A DNA stretch of 24,678 bases from Bacillota bacterium (GTDB lineage Bacteria > Bacillota > Clostridia > Peptostreptococcales > Anaerovoracaceae): NCBI GenBank assembly GCA_030527065.1, contig JAUNBO010000004.1:1-24678 (forward strand), given 5' to 3'. The notes below the pieces were generated by a model. That model searched no databases, was not told the origin of the DNA, and saw only the letters and a list, made by a program, of their open reading frames with translations. Positions within the stretch are counted from its first letter, which is position 1, and every line of letters starts with the position of its first letter. Positions 7,239 through 15,045 of this stretch are shown here, piece by piece. The position numbers were made by a program, and so were the translations under genes.

Positions 7239-8519
7239 CTATTTCAGGAAGCCCTGATAATTCCTCATCACCATCTGGTTTTCTATCTGCTTCATGGTAT
7301 CCAGGGCCACGCCTACCGCAATGAGCAGGGAGGTCCCGCCAAAGCTGATCTGCAAGGCCGTAAACTGCTGGATCAGGGTGGGAATGGTAGCCACCACCGC
7401 CAGGAAAATGGCGCCGGCAAAGGTGATCCGGTTCATTACCTTGTTTAAGTATTCCACCGTGGACCGTCCGGGACGGATGCCGGGGATGAACCCGCCGTTG
7501 TTCTTCATGTTGTCCGCCACGTTCTGGGGATTGAACACCAGGGCCGTGTAGAAATACGTGAAGAAAACGATGAGCAGGATGTTGAATACCGCATAGATCC
7601 AGACGCCGGGATCCCCTGTGGGAGAAAGCCACTTGGTGACCCAGGCGGCAAAGCCCGTATCCGGAATGAAGTATGTGATGGTTAAGGGGAATTGCAGCAG
7701 GGAAAGGGCAAAGATGACGGGGATGACGCCGGCCTGGTTCACCTTCATGGGAATGTGAGTGCTCTGGCCGCCGTACATTTTCCGTCCCACCACTCTCTTG
7801 GCGTACTGCACGGGGATCCTTCTCTGGCCCTGCTGGAACACCACTATGCCCACTACCACGCAGAGGGCAAAGACGGCGAAGAGCACCAGGGACATGAGGC
7901 CTACCTCGCCGGCCCTGTAACTGAGCCAGGAGGTATGGATGGCCGAGGGGGCCCGGGCTATGATGCCGCCGAAGATGATGAGGGAAATGCCGTTCCCTAC
8001 GCCGTTTTCGTTGATCATTTCGCCCAGCCACATGAGGAAGGCCGTTCCTGCGGACAGGACCAGCACCACCAGGGCCACGTTCCAGAAATCGTAGCTGATA
8101 AGGGCGTCTCTGAACAGGCCCACCGTCATGCCGATGGCCTGGACAAAGGCCAGCACCACCGTAAGATATCTGGTGTACTGGGCAATTTTCTTTCTGCCTT
8201 CCTGCCCTTCCTTCGCCAGCTGCTCCAGCCGGGGAACGGCTATGGTCAGCAGCTGCAGGATGATGGACGCCGTGATGTAAGGCGTTATGCTCAGGGCAAA
8301 GATGGTAAAGTTGCTGAAAGCGCCGCCGGAAAAGAGATCGAACAGACTCAACAGCCCCATTTCACCGCTGAACAGATCGCCCAGGATGCTCCTGTCTATA
8401 TTAGGTACGGGGATGTTGCTGCCGATACGGAAGACCAGAAGCATCAGGAGGGTGAAGATGATCTTCTTCCTGATATCCGGCACCTTCCATGCGCGGCCTA
8501 TGGTCCTGATCATTTCCAT
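7239..8519 (-). CDS. secY: Preprotein translocase subunit SecY
   Basis: A 426-residue polytopic membrane protein with about ten hydrophobic segments, the channel of the Sec translocon. Visible signatures are the plug-region helix and TM2 start (about 59-83), GEMINENGVGNGISLII (166-182), the cytosolic C4 loop GQRRIPVQYAKR (231-242) and the C5 loop GGFIPGIRPG (342-351) that receives SecA and the ribosome. The ATG is one base after the rplO stop, and GAGGTG for secY lies inside the rplO end, so the two are closely coupled. Length is normal. Confidence 0.98.
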   Translation of the reverse strand: MEMIRTIGRAWKVPDIRKKIIFTLLMLLVFRIGSNIPVPNIDRSILGDLFSGEMGLLSLFDLFSGGAFSNFTIFALSITPYITASIILQLLTIAVPRLEQLAKEGQEGRKKIAQYTRYLTVVLAFVQAIGMTVGLFRDALISYDFWNVALVVLVLSAGTAFLMWLGEMINENGVGNGISLIIFGGIIARAPSAIHTSWLSYRAGEVGLMSLVLFAVFALCVVVGIVVFQQGQRRIPVQYAKRVVGRKMYGGQSTHIPMKVNQAGVIPVIFALSLLQFPLTITYFIPDTGFAAWVTKWLSPTGDPGVWIYAVFNILLIVFFTYFYTALVFNPQNVADNMKNNGGFIPGIRPGRSTVEYLNKVMNRITFAGAIFLAVVATIPTLIQQFTALQISFGGTSLLIAVGVALDTMKQIENQMVMRNYQGFLK

Positions 8520-8520
8520 A

Positions 8521-8961
8521 TCAAATCACCTCGGCCTTTCCGCCGGCGGACTCGATCTTTTCCACTGCGGTCTTGCTGAATTTATGGGCCTGGACGGTCA
8601 GCTTCTTTTCCAGGCTTCCCTCTCCCAGGACCTTGACTCCGTCCAGAACCTGCTTGATGATCCTTTTTTCCTTCAGGAGCTCCGGGGTCACCACGGCGCC
8701 GTCCTCAAAGGCATTGAGGGCGTCCACATTGAGGATGGCCCACTGCTTTTTCCAGATGTTAGTGAATCCTCTCTTGGGGATCCTTCTGTATAAAGGCATC
8801 TGACCGCCTTCAAAGCCCAGCCGGGTGCCGCCGCCGGCCCTGGAGTTCTGTCCGTTCATGCCTCTGCCGGCAGTTTTTCCCTGTCCGGTGGCAGTGCCTC
8901 TGCCCTTTCTCTTGGGCTTTTTGGTGGAGCCTTCCGCTGCTCTTAATTCATGCAGTTTCAT
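8521..8961 (-). CDS. rplO: 50S ribosomal protein L15
   Basis: A 146-residue L15. The N-terminal half is a Gly/Arg/Lys-rich extended region (KRKGRGTATGQGKTAGRGMN, about 17-36) that threads into 23S rRNA, followed by the conserved GFEGGQMPLYRRIPKRGF segment. The C-terminal half is the globular domain. L15 is a late-assembly protein of the large subunit core. It lies between rpmD and secY in the universal spc order, and its last codons contain the secY ribosome binding site. Confidence 0.98.
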   Translation of the reverse strand: MKLHELRAAEGSTKKPKRKGRGTATGQGKTAGRGMNGQNSRAGGGTRLGFEGGQMPLYRRIPKRGFTNIWKKQWAILNVDALNAFEDGAVVTPELLKEKRIIKQVLDGVKVLGEGSLEKKLTVQAHKFSKTAVEKIESAGGKAEVI

Positions 8962-8979
8962 TTCTGAAGCGCCTCCTTC

Positions 8980-9165
8980 CTAAACTTCTTCCACTTTGAC
9001 CAGATGCGGGACCTTGCCGGCCGCGCCCCGGGTCTGAGCGTTATCGGGAAGGAGCACCGTATGGTTCAACTTCCTGAGCCCCAACGCTTCTACAACTCTC
9101 TTCTGATAGGGAGAAGCGCCTATGGTACTCTTTACAAGAGTGACCTTCACCTGTTTTTCAGCCAT
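8980..9165 (-). CDS. rpmD: 50S ribosomal protein L30
   Basis: A 61-residue L30, the usual bacterial length, with the core KVTLVKSTIGASPYQKRVVE and ALGLRKLNHTV motifs. It is a small alpha/beta protein on the large-subunit surface contacting domain II of 23S rRNA. It starts 13 bases after the rpsE stop with a GGAGG-type ribosome binding site and precedes rplO by 18 bases, as in other Firmicutes. Confidence 0.97.
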   Translation of the reverse strand: MAEKQVKVTLVKSTIGASPYQKRVVEALGLRKLNHTVLLPDNAQTRGAAGKVPHLVKVEEV

Positions 9166-9178
9166 TTTGCTTCTCCTC

Positions 9179-9685
9179 CTATCCTAAGATCTCTTCTTTT
9201 GTTTTTCCGCGGAGCCTGGAGATCTTTTCCACGGTCTTCAGGTCCCGGAGTCCTTCTATGGTGGCGTAAGCCATGTTGCCCGCATTGTTGGAGCCGATGG
9301 ACTTGGCCCGGACGTCCTTGATGCCCGCCAATTCCAGGACGGTACGCACGGAGCTGCCGGCGATGACGCCGGTGCCGGGGACCGCCGGCATGATGAGCAC
9401 CTGGCCGGCGCCGAAAATGCCCAGGCTTCTGTGGGGCACCGTGGTCCCCACGGTGGGGACGTAGATCAGATTCTTCTTTGCGTCCTCTATGGCCTTGCGG
9501 ACAGCTTCGGGAATTTCCTGAGCCTTGCCCTGGCCCACGCCTACATAACCCTCGCGGTTTCCTACCACCACGGTGACGCTGAAGCGGAAGTTCTTGCCGC
9601 CCTTTACTACCTTGGCCACGCGCCGGATGTTGACGATGGACTCCTGCAGCTCAAACTTGGACGCATCTATTCTTTCCTGTCGCAT
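9179..9685 (-). CDS. rpsE: 30S ribosomal protein S5
   Basis: A 168-residue S5 with the double-stranded-RNA-binding-like N-terminal domain (VNIRRVAKVVKGGKNFRFSV, with the glycine-rich loop implicated in decoding fidelity) and the C-terminal ribosomal fold containing VPGTGVIAGSSVRTVLELAGI. S5 lies near the mRNA entry channel and contacts S4 and S8. The start ATG has GAGGAGG upstream, 14 bases after the rplR stop. Nothing departs from the family. Confidence 0.98.
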   Translation of the reverse strand: MRQERIDASKFELQESIVNIRRVAKVVKGGKNFRFSVTVVVGNREGYVGVGQGKAQEIPEAVRKAIEDAKKNLIYVPTVGTTVPHRSLGIFGAGQVLIMPAVPGTGVIAGSSVRTVLELAGIKDVRAKSIGSNNAGNMAYATIEGLRDLKTVEKISRLRGKTKEEILG

Positions 9686-9699
9686 TCTCTTCCTCCTCC

Positions 9700-10068
9700 T
9701 TAGAATTTCAGGCCGGCTTCACGGGCGCCGTCCGCCAATTCCTTTACTCTTCCGTGATACAGGAATCCGCCTCTGTCGAAGGATACGTTCTCTATCCCCT
9801 TCTCCAGAGCCTTCTTGCCCAGCGCCTGGCCTACCAGCTTGGCGGCCTCTTTGTTGCCGCCGTTGGCAGCCTGAGCCTTTATCTCCTTTTCCAGAGAGGA
9901 CGCAGACACCAGGGTGTTCCCCGCCACATCGTCTATGATCTGGGCGGAGATGTTGCTGTTGCTTCTGTATACGCAGAGCCGGGGCTTCTCAGGAGTGCCG
10001 AATACGTTCTTTCTGACCCTGGCATGTCTGGCCAGGCGTTTGTCGTTGCGACTTTCTTTTCCTGCCAT
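9700..10068 (-). CDS. rplR: 50S ribosomal protein L18
   Basis: A 122-residue L18, which binds 5S rRNA and with L5 builds the central protuberance. Conserved parts are the basic N-terminus (KRLARHARVRKNVFGTPEKP), RLCVYRSNSNISAQIIDD, and the C-terminal end FDRGGFLYHGRVKELADGAR. I chose the ATG at 10068, which has AGGAG 8 bases upstream; the frame is open for 46 more codons upstream, but that part overlaps rplF and has no family resemblance. Confidence 0.97.
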   Translation of the reverse strand: MAGKESRNDKRLARHARVRKNVFGTPEKPRLCVYRSNSNISAQIIDDVAGNTLVSASSLEKEIKAQAANGGNKEAAKLVGQALGKKALEKGIENVSFDRGGFLYHGRVKELADGAREAGLKF

Positions 10069-10084
10069 TTTCTTCACTCCTTTC

Positions 10085-10627
10085 TTACTTCTTACCGGTC
10101 TTGCCTTCTTTTCTGCGCACCACTTCGCCGGCGTAACGGACGCCCTTGCCCTTGTAGGGTTCCGGGGGCCGCTTGGACCTGACGATGGCTGCATAGTTTC
10201 CGACAAGAGACTTATTGATGCCCTTTACCACAACTTCCGTGGGGCTGGGAACTTCCGTGGTGATCCCTTCCGGGTCCGGCATTTCCACCGGGTGAGAATA
10301 GCCCAGAGCCATTACCAGGTTGTTGCCCTTCTTTTCGGCTCTGTAGCCCACGCCCTGGATGACGAGCTTCTTTTCGAAGCCGTTGGAGACGCCGGTCACC
10401 ATATTATTGATCAGGGTGCGGGCCAGCCCGTGAGCGCAGCGGGAATCTTTATCGTCCCCGCCTCTGCTGACGGTAAGCACGCCGTCCTTCATTTCTACCT
10501 TTACTAAATTGCTGATCTGCTCCTGCAGCTCACCTTTCGGTCCCTTTACAGTAACAAGATTGCTGTCACTGACTTTTACCTCGACGCCCGCAGGTAGAGT
10601 TACAGGCAATTTTCCGATTCTTGACAT
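10085..10627 (-). CDS. rplF: 50S ribosomal protein L6
   Basis: A 180-residue L6 made of two repeated RNA-binding domains (about 1-82 and 83-180). The start MSRIGKLPVTLPAGVEV and the C-terminal signature PEPYKGKGVRYAGEVVRRKEGK are canonical. L6 lies near the sarcin-ricin loop and the factor-binding site. It follows rpsH by 28 bases and precedes rplR by 16, with a GAGGAGG ribosome binding site. Ordinary in length and sequence. Confidence 0.98.
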   Translation of the reverse strand: MSRIGKLPVTLPAGVEVKVSDSNLVTVKGPKGELQEQISNLVKVEMKDGVLTVSRGGDDKDSRCAHGLARTLINNMVTGVSNGFEKKLVIQGVGYRAEKKGNNLVMALGYSHPVEMPDPEGITTEVPSPTEVVVKGINKSLVGNYAAIVRSKRPPEPYKGKGVRYAGEVVRRKEGKTGKK

Positions 10628-10655
10628 CGTTTGTACCTCCTCTTACCTTCTCTTG

Positions 10656-11054
10656 TTACCACACGTAGCAGATGACTTCGCCGCCCACACCCAGCTTCCG
10701 GGCGTCTTTGTCGCTGAGGACGCCCCTGGAGGTGGAGATGATGGCGATGCCCAGGCCCCCCAGGACCCTGGGGACCTCGTTGCTCTTGGCATATACTTTC
10801 AGTCCGGGCTTGGAGATCTTCTTCAGGCCGCTGATGACTCTTTCCTTGTCGGCCCCGTACTTCATCTGTACCCGGATGATGTCCTGAGTAGCGTCTTCTA
10901 TGATATCGAAACCCTTGATATATCCCTCCGCCAGCAGAATGTCCGCAATGGACTTTTTCATTTTGGAAGCGGGGATATCCACGGTGGCGTGTCCTACAGT
11001 GTTGGCATTTCTGATTCTTGTCAGCATATCCGCAATAGGATCTGTCATGGTCAT
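10656..11054 (-). CDS. rpsH: 30S ribosomal protein S8
   Basis: A 132-residue S8 starting MTMTDPIADMLTRIRNANTV and ending in the family signature containing ISTSRGVLSDKDARKLGVGG. S8 binds helix 21 of 16S rRNA and, in E. coli, represses the spc operon at the rplE start. The ATG at 11054 has GGGAGG nine bases upstream. The frame is open further upstream into rpsZ, but that part is a shadow of another reading frame. Whether S8 autoregulates here cannot be told; no obvious S8-like mRNA site was recognised at rplE. Confidence 0.97.
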   Translation of the reverse strand: MTMTDPIADMLTRIRNANTVGHATVDIPASKMKKSIADILLAEGYIKGFDIIEDATQDIIRVQMKYGADKERVISGLKKISKPGLKVYAKSNEVPRVLGGLGIAIISTSRGVLSDKDARKLGVGGEVICYVW

Positions 11055-11079
11055 TTCACTGTACCTCCCTTCTTTACTA

Positions 11080-11265
11080 TTACCAACTGGCTTTCTTGAC
11101 GCCGGGGATCTCTCCCTTGTAAGCCAGTTCTCTGAAGCAGATACGGCAGATGCCGTATTTCCGCAGGTACGCGTGAGGCCGTCCGCAGATCTTGCATCTG
11201 GTATAGGCGCGGGTTGCATACTTTGGTTTTCTCTGCTGTTTGATCTTGAGAGATGTCTTAGCCAC
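11080..11265 (-). CDS. rpsZ: 30S ribosomal protein S14, type Z (zinc-binding)
   Basis: A 61-residue S14 of the short zinc-dependent type (also called rpsN1), with C24, C27, C40 and C43 forming the zinc knuckle, and the conserved ends KYATRAYTRCKICGRPHAYL and GEIPGVKKASW. S14 sits in the 30S head and is a late assembly protein. The start is GTG at 11265 with AGGAGG 7 bases upstream; the nearby ATG at 11270 is in a different frame. Many bacteria carry a second zinc-free copy for zinc starvation; none is in this window. Confidence 0.97.
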   Translation of the reverse strand: MAKTSLKIKQQRKPKYATRAYTRCKICGRPHAYLRKYGICRICFRELAYKGEIPGVKKASW

Positions 11266-11277
11266 TTCATTCCCTCC

Positions 11278-11820
11278 TTACTTCGCAAACGGCATACCGA
11301 GCAGCTCCAGAAGCGCCTGGGCTTCCTCGTCGGTTTTGGCCGTAGTCGTGAACACGATATTCATTCCTTTGATCATATCTACCTGATCATAGACGATCTC
11401 CGGAAAAATCAGCTGCTCTTTGACGCCCATGGAGTAGTTGCCCCGTCCGTCGAAGGAGTTTCTGCTGACGCCCTTGAAGTCCCTTACCCGGGGAAGGGCG
11501 ACGTTGAAAAACTTATCGGCAAATTCATACATGTTGTCCCCCCGCAGGGTGACCTTGGCGCCCACGGACATGCCCTGGCGCACCTTGAAGTTGGCTACGG
11601 ATTTCTTAGCCTTGGTGACCACGGGGCGCTGCCCGGTGATGGCTGCTATCTCGTTTACCGCCGTCTCCATGACCTTGGGATTGTCCTTGGCCTCTCCCAG
11701 ACCCATGTTGATGGTGATCTTCTCCAGCCTGGGCACTTCCATGACATTTTTATACTGGAATTTGTCCATCAGGCCTTTGAATACGTCGGTTTTATATACT
11801 TCTCTTAATCTGGCTGTCAA
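11278..11820 (-). CDS. rplE: 50S ribosomal protein L5
   Basis: A 180-residue L5, the 5S rRNA-binding protein of the central protuberance that contacts P-site tRNA. Characteristic stretches are FQYKNVMEVPRLEKITINMG (about 21-40), TGQRPVVTKAKKSVANFKVR and the C-terminal FTTTAKTDEEAQALLELLGMPF. The best start is TTG at 11820, with GGAGG 8 bases upstream; the resulting N-terminus MTARLREVYK aligns with the usual L5 start. It is followed closely by rpsZ, 12 bases away. Confidence 0.97.
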   Translation of the reverse strand: MTARLREVYKTDVFKGLMDKFQYKNVMEVPRLEKITINMGLGEAKDNPKVMETAVNEIAAITGQRPVVTKAKKSVANFKVRQGMSVGAKVTLRGDNMYEFADKFFNVALPRVRDFKGVSRNSFDGRGNYSMGVKEQLIFPEIVYDQVDMIKGMNIVFTTTAKTDEEAQALLELLGMPFAK

Positions 11821-11838
11821 CTTGCTTTCCTCCCTTCC

Positions 11839-12144
11839 TTAATCCAGGACCTGGCCGGTCTTCCTGGAAACGCGCTTTTTCTGCCCGTTCTGTACCGTGT
11901 GGCCGATCCTGGTGGGAGCTTTGGCGTTTTTGTCCCAATACATGACGTTGGAGACATGGATGGGGCCTTCCTGGTGTTTGATCTCCGCAGCCGCCTTCCG
12001 GGTCTGCTTCTGATGCTTTGTCTGGACATTGACGCCCTCGACGATGATCTGCTCCGTCTTGGGCATGGCTTTCAGCACCTTGCCTCTTTTGCCTTTGTCT
12101 TTGCCGCTGATGACGAGCACCGTATCGTCTTTCTTGATATTCAT
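11839..12144 (-). CDS. rplX: 50S ribosomal protein L24
   Basis: A 101-residue L24 with an N-terminal KOW motif (DTVLVISGKDKGKRGKVLKA, about 6-25) and the following EQIIVEGVNVQTKHQK segment. It is an assembly initiator of the 50S subunit located near the exit tunnel opening. I chose the ATG at 12144 because AGGAGG lies 8 bases upstream; an in-frame GTG three codons earlier overlaps that site. It is 12 bases after rplN and 18 before rplE. Confidence 0.97.
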   Translation of the reverse strand: MNIKKDDTVLVISGKDKGKRGKVLKAMPKTEQIIVEGVNVQTKHQKQTRKAAAEIKHQEGPIHVSNVMYWDKNAKAPTRIGHTVQNGQKKRVSRKTGQVLD

Positions 12145-12156
12145 GCTCTGCACCTC

Positions 12157-12525
12157 CTACAGCACTTCCGGCGCCAGAGACACGATCTTCATGAAGCTCT
12201 TGTCTCTCAGCTCTCTGGCGACAGGCCCGAAAATACGGGTCCCCACGGGGTTCTTATCTTCCTTTATTATGACTGCGGCGTTCTGGTCGAACTTCACATA
12301 GCTTCCGTCTACGCGGCGGGCGCCGGTCTTGGTCCGGACCACCACGGCCTTTACAACATCGCCCTTCTTGACGACGCCGCCGGGAGTGGCCTCCTTGACG
12401 GCGCAGACGATGATGTCGCCTATGTTCGCATACTTGCGGCTGGTGCCGCCGAGAATGCGGATGCAAAGTAATTCCTTTGCGCCTGAATTGTCGGCTACCT
12501 TCAATCTGGTTTCCGGCTGAATCAT
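12157..12525 (-). CDS. rplN: 50S ribosomal protein L14
   Basis: A 122-residue L14, exactly the family length, starting MIQPETRLKVADNSGAKELL and ending ARELRDKSFMKIVSLAPEVL. The segment GGVVKKGDVVKAVVVRTK is the conserved core. L14 contributes to intersubunit bridges and contacts L19, and is the docking site of silencing factor RsfS. It lies between rpsQ and rplX with a GGAGG-type ribosome binding site. No oddities. Confidence 0.98.
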   Translation of the reverse strand: MIQPETRLKVADNSGAKELLCIRILGGTSRKYANIGDIIVCAVKEATPGGVVKKGDVVKAVVVRTKTGARRVDGSYVKFDQNAAVIIKEDKNPVGTRIFGPVARELRDKSFMKIVSLAPEVL

Positions 12526-12543
12526 CTCGATTGCCTCCTTCCG

Positions 12544-12801
12544 CTATTTTACCTTCTCGACGATGTTCACCACGCGCCATCTCTTGTCCTTGGACAGGGG
12601 CCGGGTTTCCATGATCCTCACTTTATCGCCGATGTTGCATTCGTTGGTTTCATCGTGAGCCTTGAACTTCTTGGTCCGTTTGACAGCCTTGCCATAAAGG
12701 GAATGTCTTACGAAATCCTCAACAGCCACGGTGACGGTCTTATCCATTTTGTCGCTGACGACTATGCCGACTCTGGTCTTTCTCCTGTTTCTGTCTTCCA
12801 T
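12544..12801 (-). CDS. rpsQ: 30S ribosomal protein S17
   Basis: An 85-residue OB-fold protein with the S17 hallmarks RKTRVGIVVSDKMDKTVTVA, the basic YGKAVKRTKKFKAHDE loop, and GDKVRIMETRPLSKDKRWRV. S17 is a primary 16S rRNA binder in the 30S body. It starts 18 bases after rpmC with GGAGG upstream of the ATG and is followed 18 bases later by rplN. Normal in length and composition. Confidence 0.98.
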   Translation of the reverse strand: MEDRNRRKTRVGIVVSDKMDKTVTVAVEDFVRHSLYGKAVKRTKKFKAHDETNECNIGDKVRIMETRPLSKDKRWRVVNIVEKVK

Positions 12802-12819
12802 AATTCCATCCTCCTTTCT

Positions 12820-13023
12820 TTAGCCTTCCGCTCTCTTGAGCTCCTTCTCGCGAAGGACTGTCTTTACTCTGGCGATCTCTCTTTTTACATCCCGCATCTT
12901 GATGGGGTTTTCCAGCTGGCCGGTCTCGTTCTGGAACCTGAGGTTGAAGAGTTCCTTCTTCAGCTTCAGCGCCTCGTTGCGGAGTTCGGCCTCGGTCATT
13001 TCTCTCATCTTTTCTATCTTCAT
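12820..13023 (-). CDS. rpmC: 50S ribosomal protein L29
   Basis: A 67-residue all-helical L29 with the family motifs EMTEAELRNEALKLKKELFN, LRFQNETGQLENP and the RDVKREIARVKTVLREKE helix. L29 lies at the exit tunnel rim beside L23, where trigger factor and SRP dock. Its ATG overlaps the rplP stop in an ATGA arrangement (4-base overlap), so translation is directly coupled to L16. Confidence 0.97.
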   Translation of the reverse strand: MKIEKMREMTEAELRNEALKLKKELFNLRFQNETGQLENPIKMRDVKREIARVKTVLREKELKRAEG

Positions 13024-13457
13024 TTGGCTTCACCACCCTCTGCGGTCTCCTGCCCTTTTATGGCAAACTTGCACTTGACAGGGAGCTTGTGAGAGGCCAG
13101 TCTCATGGCTTCTCTGGCTTTTTCCTCGGATACGCCGTCGATCTCGAACATCACTCTGCCCGGCTTCACCACGGCTACCCAGTATTCGGGAGCGCCCTTA
13201 CCGGAACCCATCCGGACTTCGGCAGGCTTCTTGGTGACGGACTTGTGGGGGAAGATCTTTATGAAGACCTTTCCGCCTCTTTTGATGGACCTGGTCATGG
13301 CGATACGGGCGGCCTCTATCTGATTGGAGGTGATCCATCCGCAAGACTGGGCCACCAGCCCATAAGAACCGTATGTTATGGTGTTGCCCTTGGTGGCCAC
13401 ACCCTTCATTCTTCCTCTATGGACCCTACGACGTTTTACTCTTTTTGGCATTAACAT
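13020..13457 (-). CDS. rplP: 50S ribosomal protein L16
   Basis: A 145-residue L16 opening with MLMPKRVKRRRVHRGRMKG and carrying WITSNQIEAARIAMTRSIKR and MGSGKGAPEYWVAVVKPGR, both canonical. L16 organises the A-site region and the binding of aminoacyl-tRNA in the large subunit. AGGAGG stands nine bases before the ATG. The last codons are shared with the rpmC start. The C-terminal end GQETAEGGEAK is slightly extended compared with short homologues, which is common. Confidence 0.98.
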   Translation of the reverse strand: MLMPKRVKRRRVHRGRMKGVATKGNTITYGSYGLVAQSCGWITSNQIEAARIAMTRSIKRGGKVFIKIFPHKSVTKKPAEVRMGSGKGAPEYWVAVVKPGRVMFEIDGVSEEKAREAMRLASHKLPVKCKFAIKGQETAEGGEAK

Positions 13458-13475
13458 CGCACTGTTCCTCCTTTC

Positions 13476-14369
13476 TTATTCTTCTGCAGGGGCTTCGGCA
13501 GCCGCTGCAGGGGCTTCCGCCTCTACGGGAGCGGCGGCTTCCGGTGCGGGTGCGGGCGCGGCCTTGGGAGCCGTCCGCTTCCGGGGATTCACCGCTTTGG
13601 GAATGGCAGGACCCTCGTCCCTTCTGCCCCTGCGGTCTCCCCTGTTATCTCCGTCCCTCCGGGGCGGCCGGTCTCCGTCCCGTCTTCTCCGGTCGTCGCC
13701 CTTGGGGCCCTCTTCCGGAATGGTGCTCTGCAGGCCCTTGGCCAGGATCTCTCCGTGATTGATCCACACCTTTATGCCTATGCGGCCATAAGTGGTGTTG
13801 GCCTCTGCAAAGCCGTAGGTGATGTCCGCCCGCAGGGTGTGCAGGGGGACGTTGCCCTCGCTGTACTTTTCGCTTCTGGCGATCTCGGCGCCTCCCAGTC
13901 TTCCGGAAGCCACTACCTTGATGCCCTTGGCGCCGGCCTTCATGGTGCGTCCAATGGCGCTCTTCATGGCCCGCCGGAAAGAGATCCTCTTTTCCAGGGC
14001 CTGGGCGATGCTCTCGGCGGTGAGCTGGGCGTCCAGCTCCAGGCGCTTCACCTCTATGACGTCCACAAAGACGGTTTTGCCCGTGAGCTTTTCCAGTTCT
14101 GCTTTCAGTTCGTCCGTGCCTGTCCCGGAGCGTCCTATCACCATACCGGGCTTGGCCACCAGGACCTTCACCCGCATCTGGTTGTCGGCGGCCCGCTCAA
14201 TGAGGATACGGGCGACGCCGGCGCCATAGAGCCGCTTTTTGACGAAGGTCCTTACCTTTTTATCTTCTACCAGGTAATCGGCAAAATCCTTTTTATCTGC
14301 ATACCATTTGGAATCCCAGTCTTTTATGATTCCGACCCGCATTCCGTGGGGGCTTACTTTCTGACCCAT
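13476..14369 (-). CDS. rpsC: 30S ribosomal protein S3 with long disordered C-terminal tail
   Basis: A 297-residue S3, markedly longer than the roughly 210-235 residues usual in bacteria. The N-terminal KH type 2 domain (about 38-108, with VIGRSGTGTDELKAEL) and the C-terminal S3 domain (to about 216, with RTMKAGAKGIKVVASGRLGGA) are intact. S3 lines the mRNA entry tunnel and has helicase activity with S4 and S5. Beyond residue 218 comes a low-complexity tail: first rich in Arg, Asp and Gly (about 221-253), then Ala, Pro and Glu rich (about 264-297). The reading frame ends with a normal stop and rplP follows in 18 bases, so the tail is not a frameshift artefact. Its role is unknown; contact with incoming mRNA is a guess from location. 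Confidence 0.97.
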   Translation of the reverse strand: MGQKVSPHGMRVGIIKDWDSKWYADKKDFADYLVEDKKVRTFVKKRLYGAGVARILIERAADNQMRVKVLVAKPGMVIGRSGTGTDELKAELEKLTGKTVFVDVIEVKRLELDAQLTAESIAQALEKRISFRRAMKSAIGRTMKAGAKGIKVVASGRLGGAEIARSEKYSEGNVPLHTLRADITYGFAEANTTYGRIGIKVWINHGEILAKGLQSTIPEEGPKGDDRRRRDGDRPPRRDGDNRGDRRGRRDEGPAIPKAVNPRKRTAPKAAPAPAPEAAAPVEAEAPAAAAEAPAEE

Positions 14370-14382
14370 TCTGACAAACCTC

Positions 14383-14718
14383 CTACTCTTTCTCTCTCAG
14401 GGTAACGCCGATGTGCGTGGTCCTTTTGTTGATCCGCTGGGCCCTTCCGTGGGAAGCGGCTCTCCACCTTTTCAGCGTAGGTCCCTGATTTGCATAGATC
14501 TCTGCCACATACAGGTTGTCAGGATCCATATCGTGGTTGTTTTCAGCGTTGGCCGCCGCGGACTGCACTACCTTTTCCACCAGCTCGGAGCCCTTGCCCG
14601 GGGTGAATTTCAATATGGTCAGCGCCTCTTTCAAGTCCTTCCCCCGCACCAGATCTACTACGGGCTTCAGTTTAATGGGAGACATCCTGACATATTTTGC
14701 AATTGCTCTTGTTTCCAT
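14383..14718 (-). CDS. rplV: 50S ribosomal protein L22
   Basis: A 111-residue L22. The helical core runs to about residue 78 (AAANAENNHDMDPDNLYVAE is typical), and the beta-hairpin that reaches into the exit tunnel is RWRAASHGRAQRINKRTTHI (about 84-103), the site where macrolide resistance changes are known. Two in-frame ATGs compete: 14718 has AGGAG 10 bases away and gives METRAIAKYVRMSP, which aligns well with relatives; 14724 has only 4 bases of spacing. I prefer 14718. The gene lies between rpsS and rpsC as usual. Confidence 0.96.
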   Translation of the reverse strand: METRAIAKYVRMSPIKLKPVVDLVRGKDLKEALTILKFTPGKGSELVEKVVQSAAANAENNHDMDPDNLYVAEIYANQGPTLKRWRAASHGRAQRINKRTTHIGVTLREKE

Positions 14719-14738
14719 GTTCATTCATCTCCTCTCGA

Positions 14739-15023
14739 CTACCGTTTCTTCACCTTGGAAGATTTGTCCGCCGCATGGCCCCGGTAGTTCCGGGTGGGGG
14801 CAAATTCGCCAAGTCTGTGTCCGACCATATCCTCGGTGATGTACACCGGCACGTGCTTCTTTCCATCGTGGACCGCTATGGTGTGTCCTACCATCTGCGG
14901 AAAGATGGTGGAGGGCCTGGACCAGGTCTTGATGACCTTTTTATCGTTGGCTGCGTTCATGGCCTCTATGGCCGCCAACAGCTTTTCATTCACAAAAGGA
15001 CCTTTTTTCAGTGATCTGCTCAT
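14739..15023 (-). CDS. rpsS: 30S ribosomal protein S19
   Basis: A 94-residue S19 starting MSRSLKKGPFVNEKLLAAIE and with the conserved TWSRPSTIFPQMVGHTIAVH and EDMVGHRLGEFAPTRNYRGH segments. It binds S13 and 16S rRNA in the 30S head close to the A-site finger. The ATG lies 22 bases after the rplB stop with AGGAGG upstream. Unremarkable. Confidence 0.98.
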   Translation of the reverse strand: MSRSLKKGPFVNEKLLAAIEAMNAANDKKVIKTWSRPSTIFPQMVGHTIAVHDGKKHVPVYITEDMVGHRLGEFAPTRNYRGHAADKSSKVKKR

Positions 15024-15045
15024 TTATCCGCGCTCCTCCTTTCCG

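Noticed and set aside
6928..8031. 367-codon minus-strand frame across adk and secY
   Set aside because: Out-of-frame shadow of secY and adk; both real proteins are full length and canonical.
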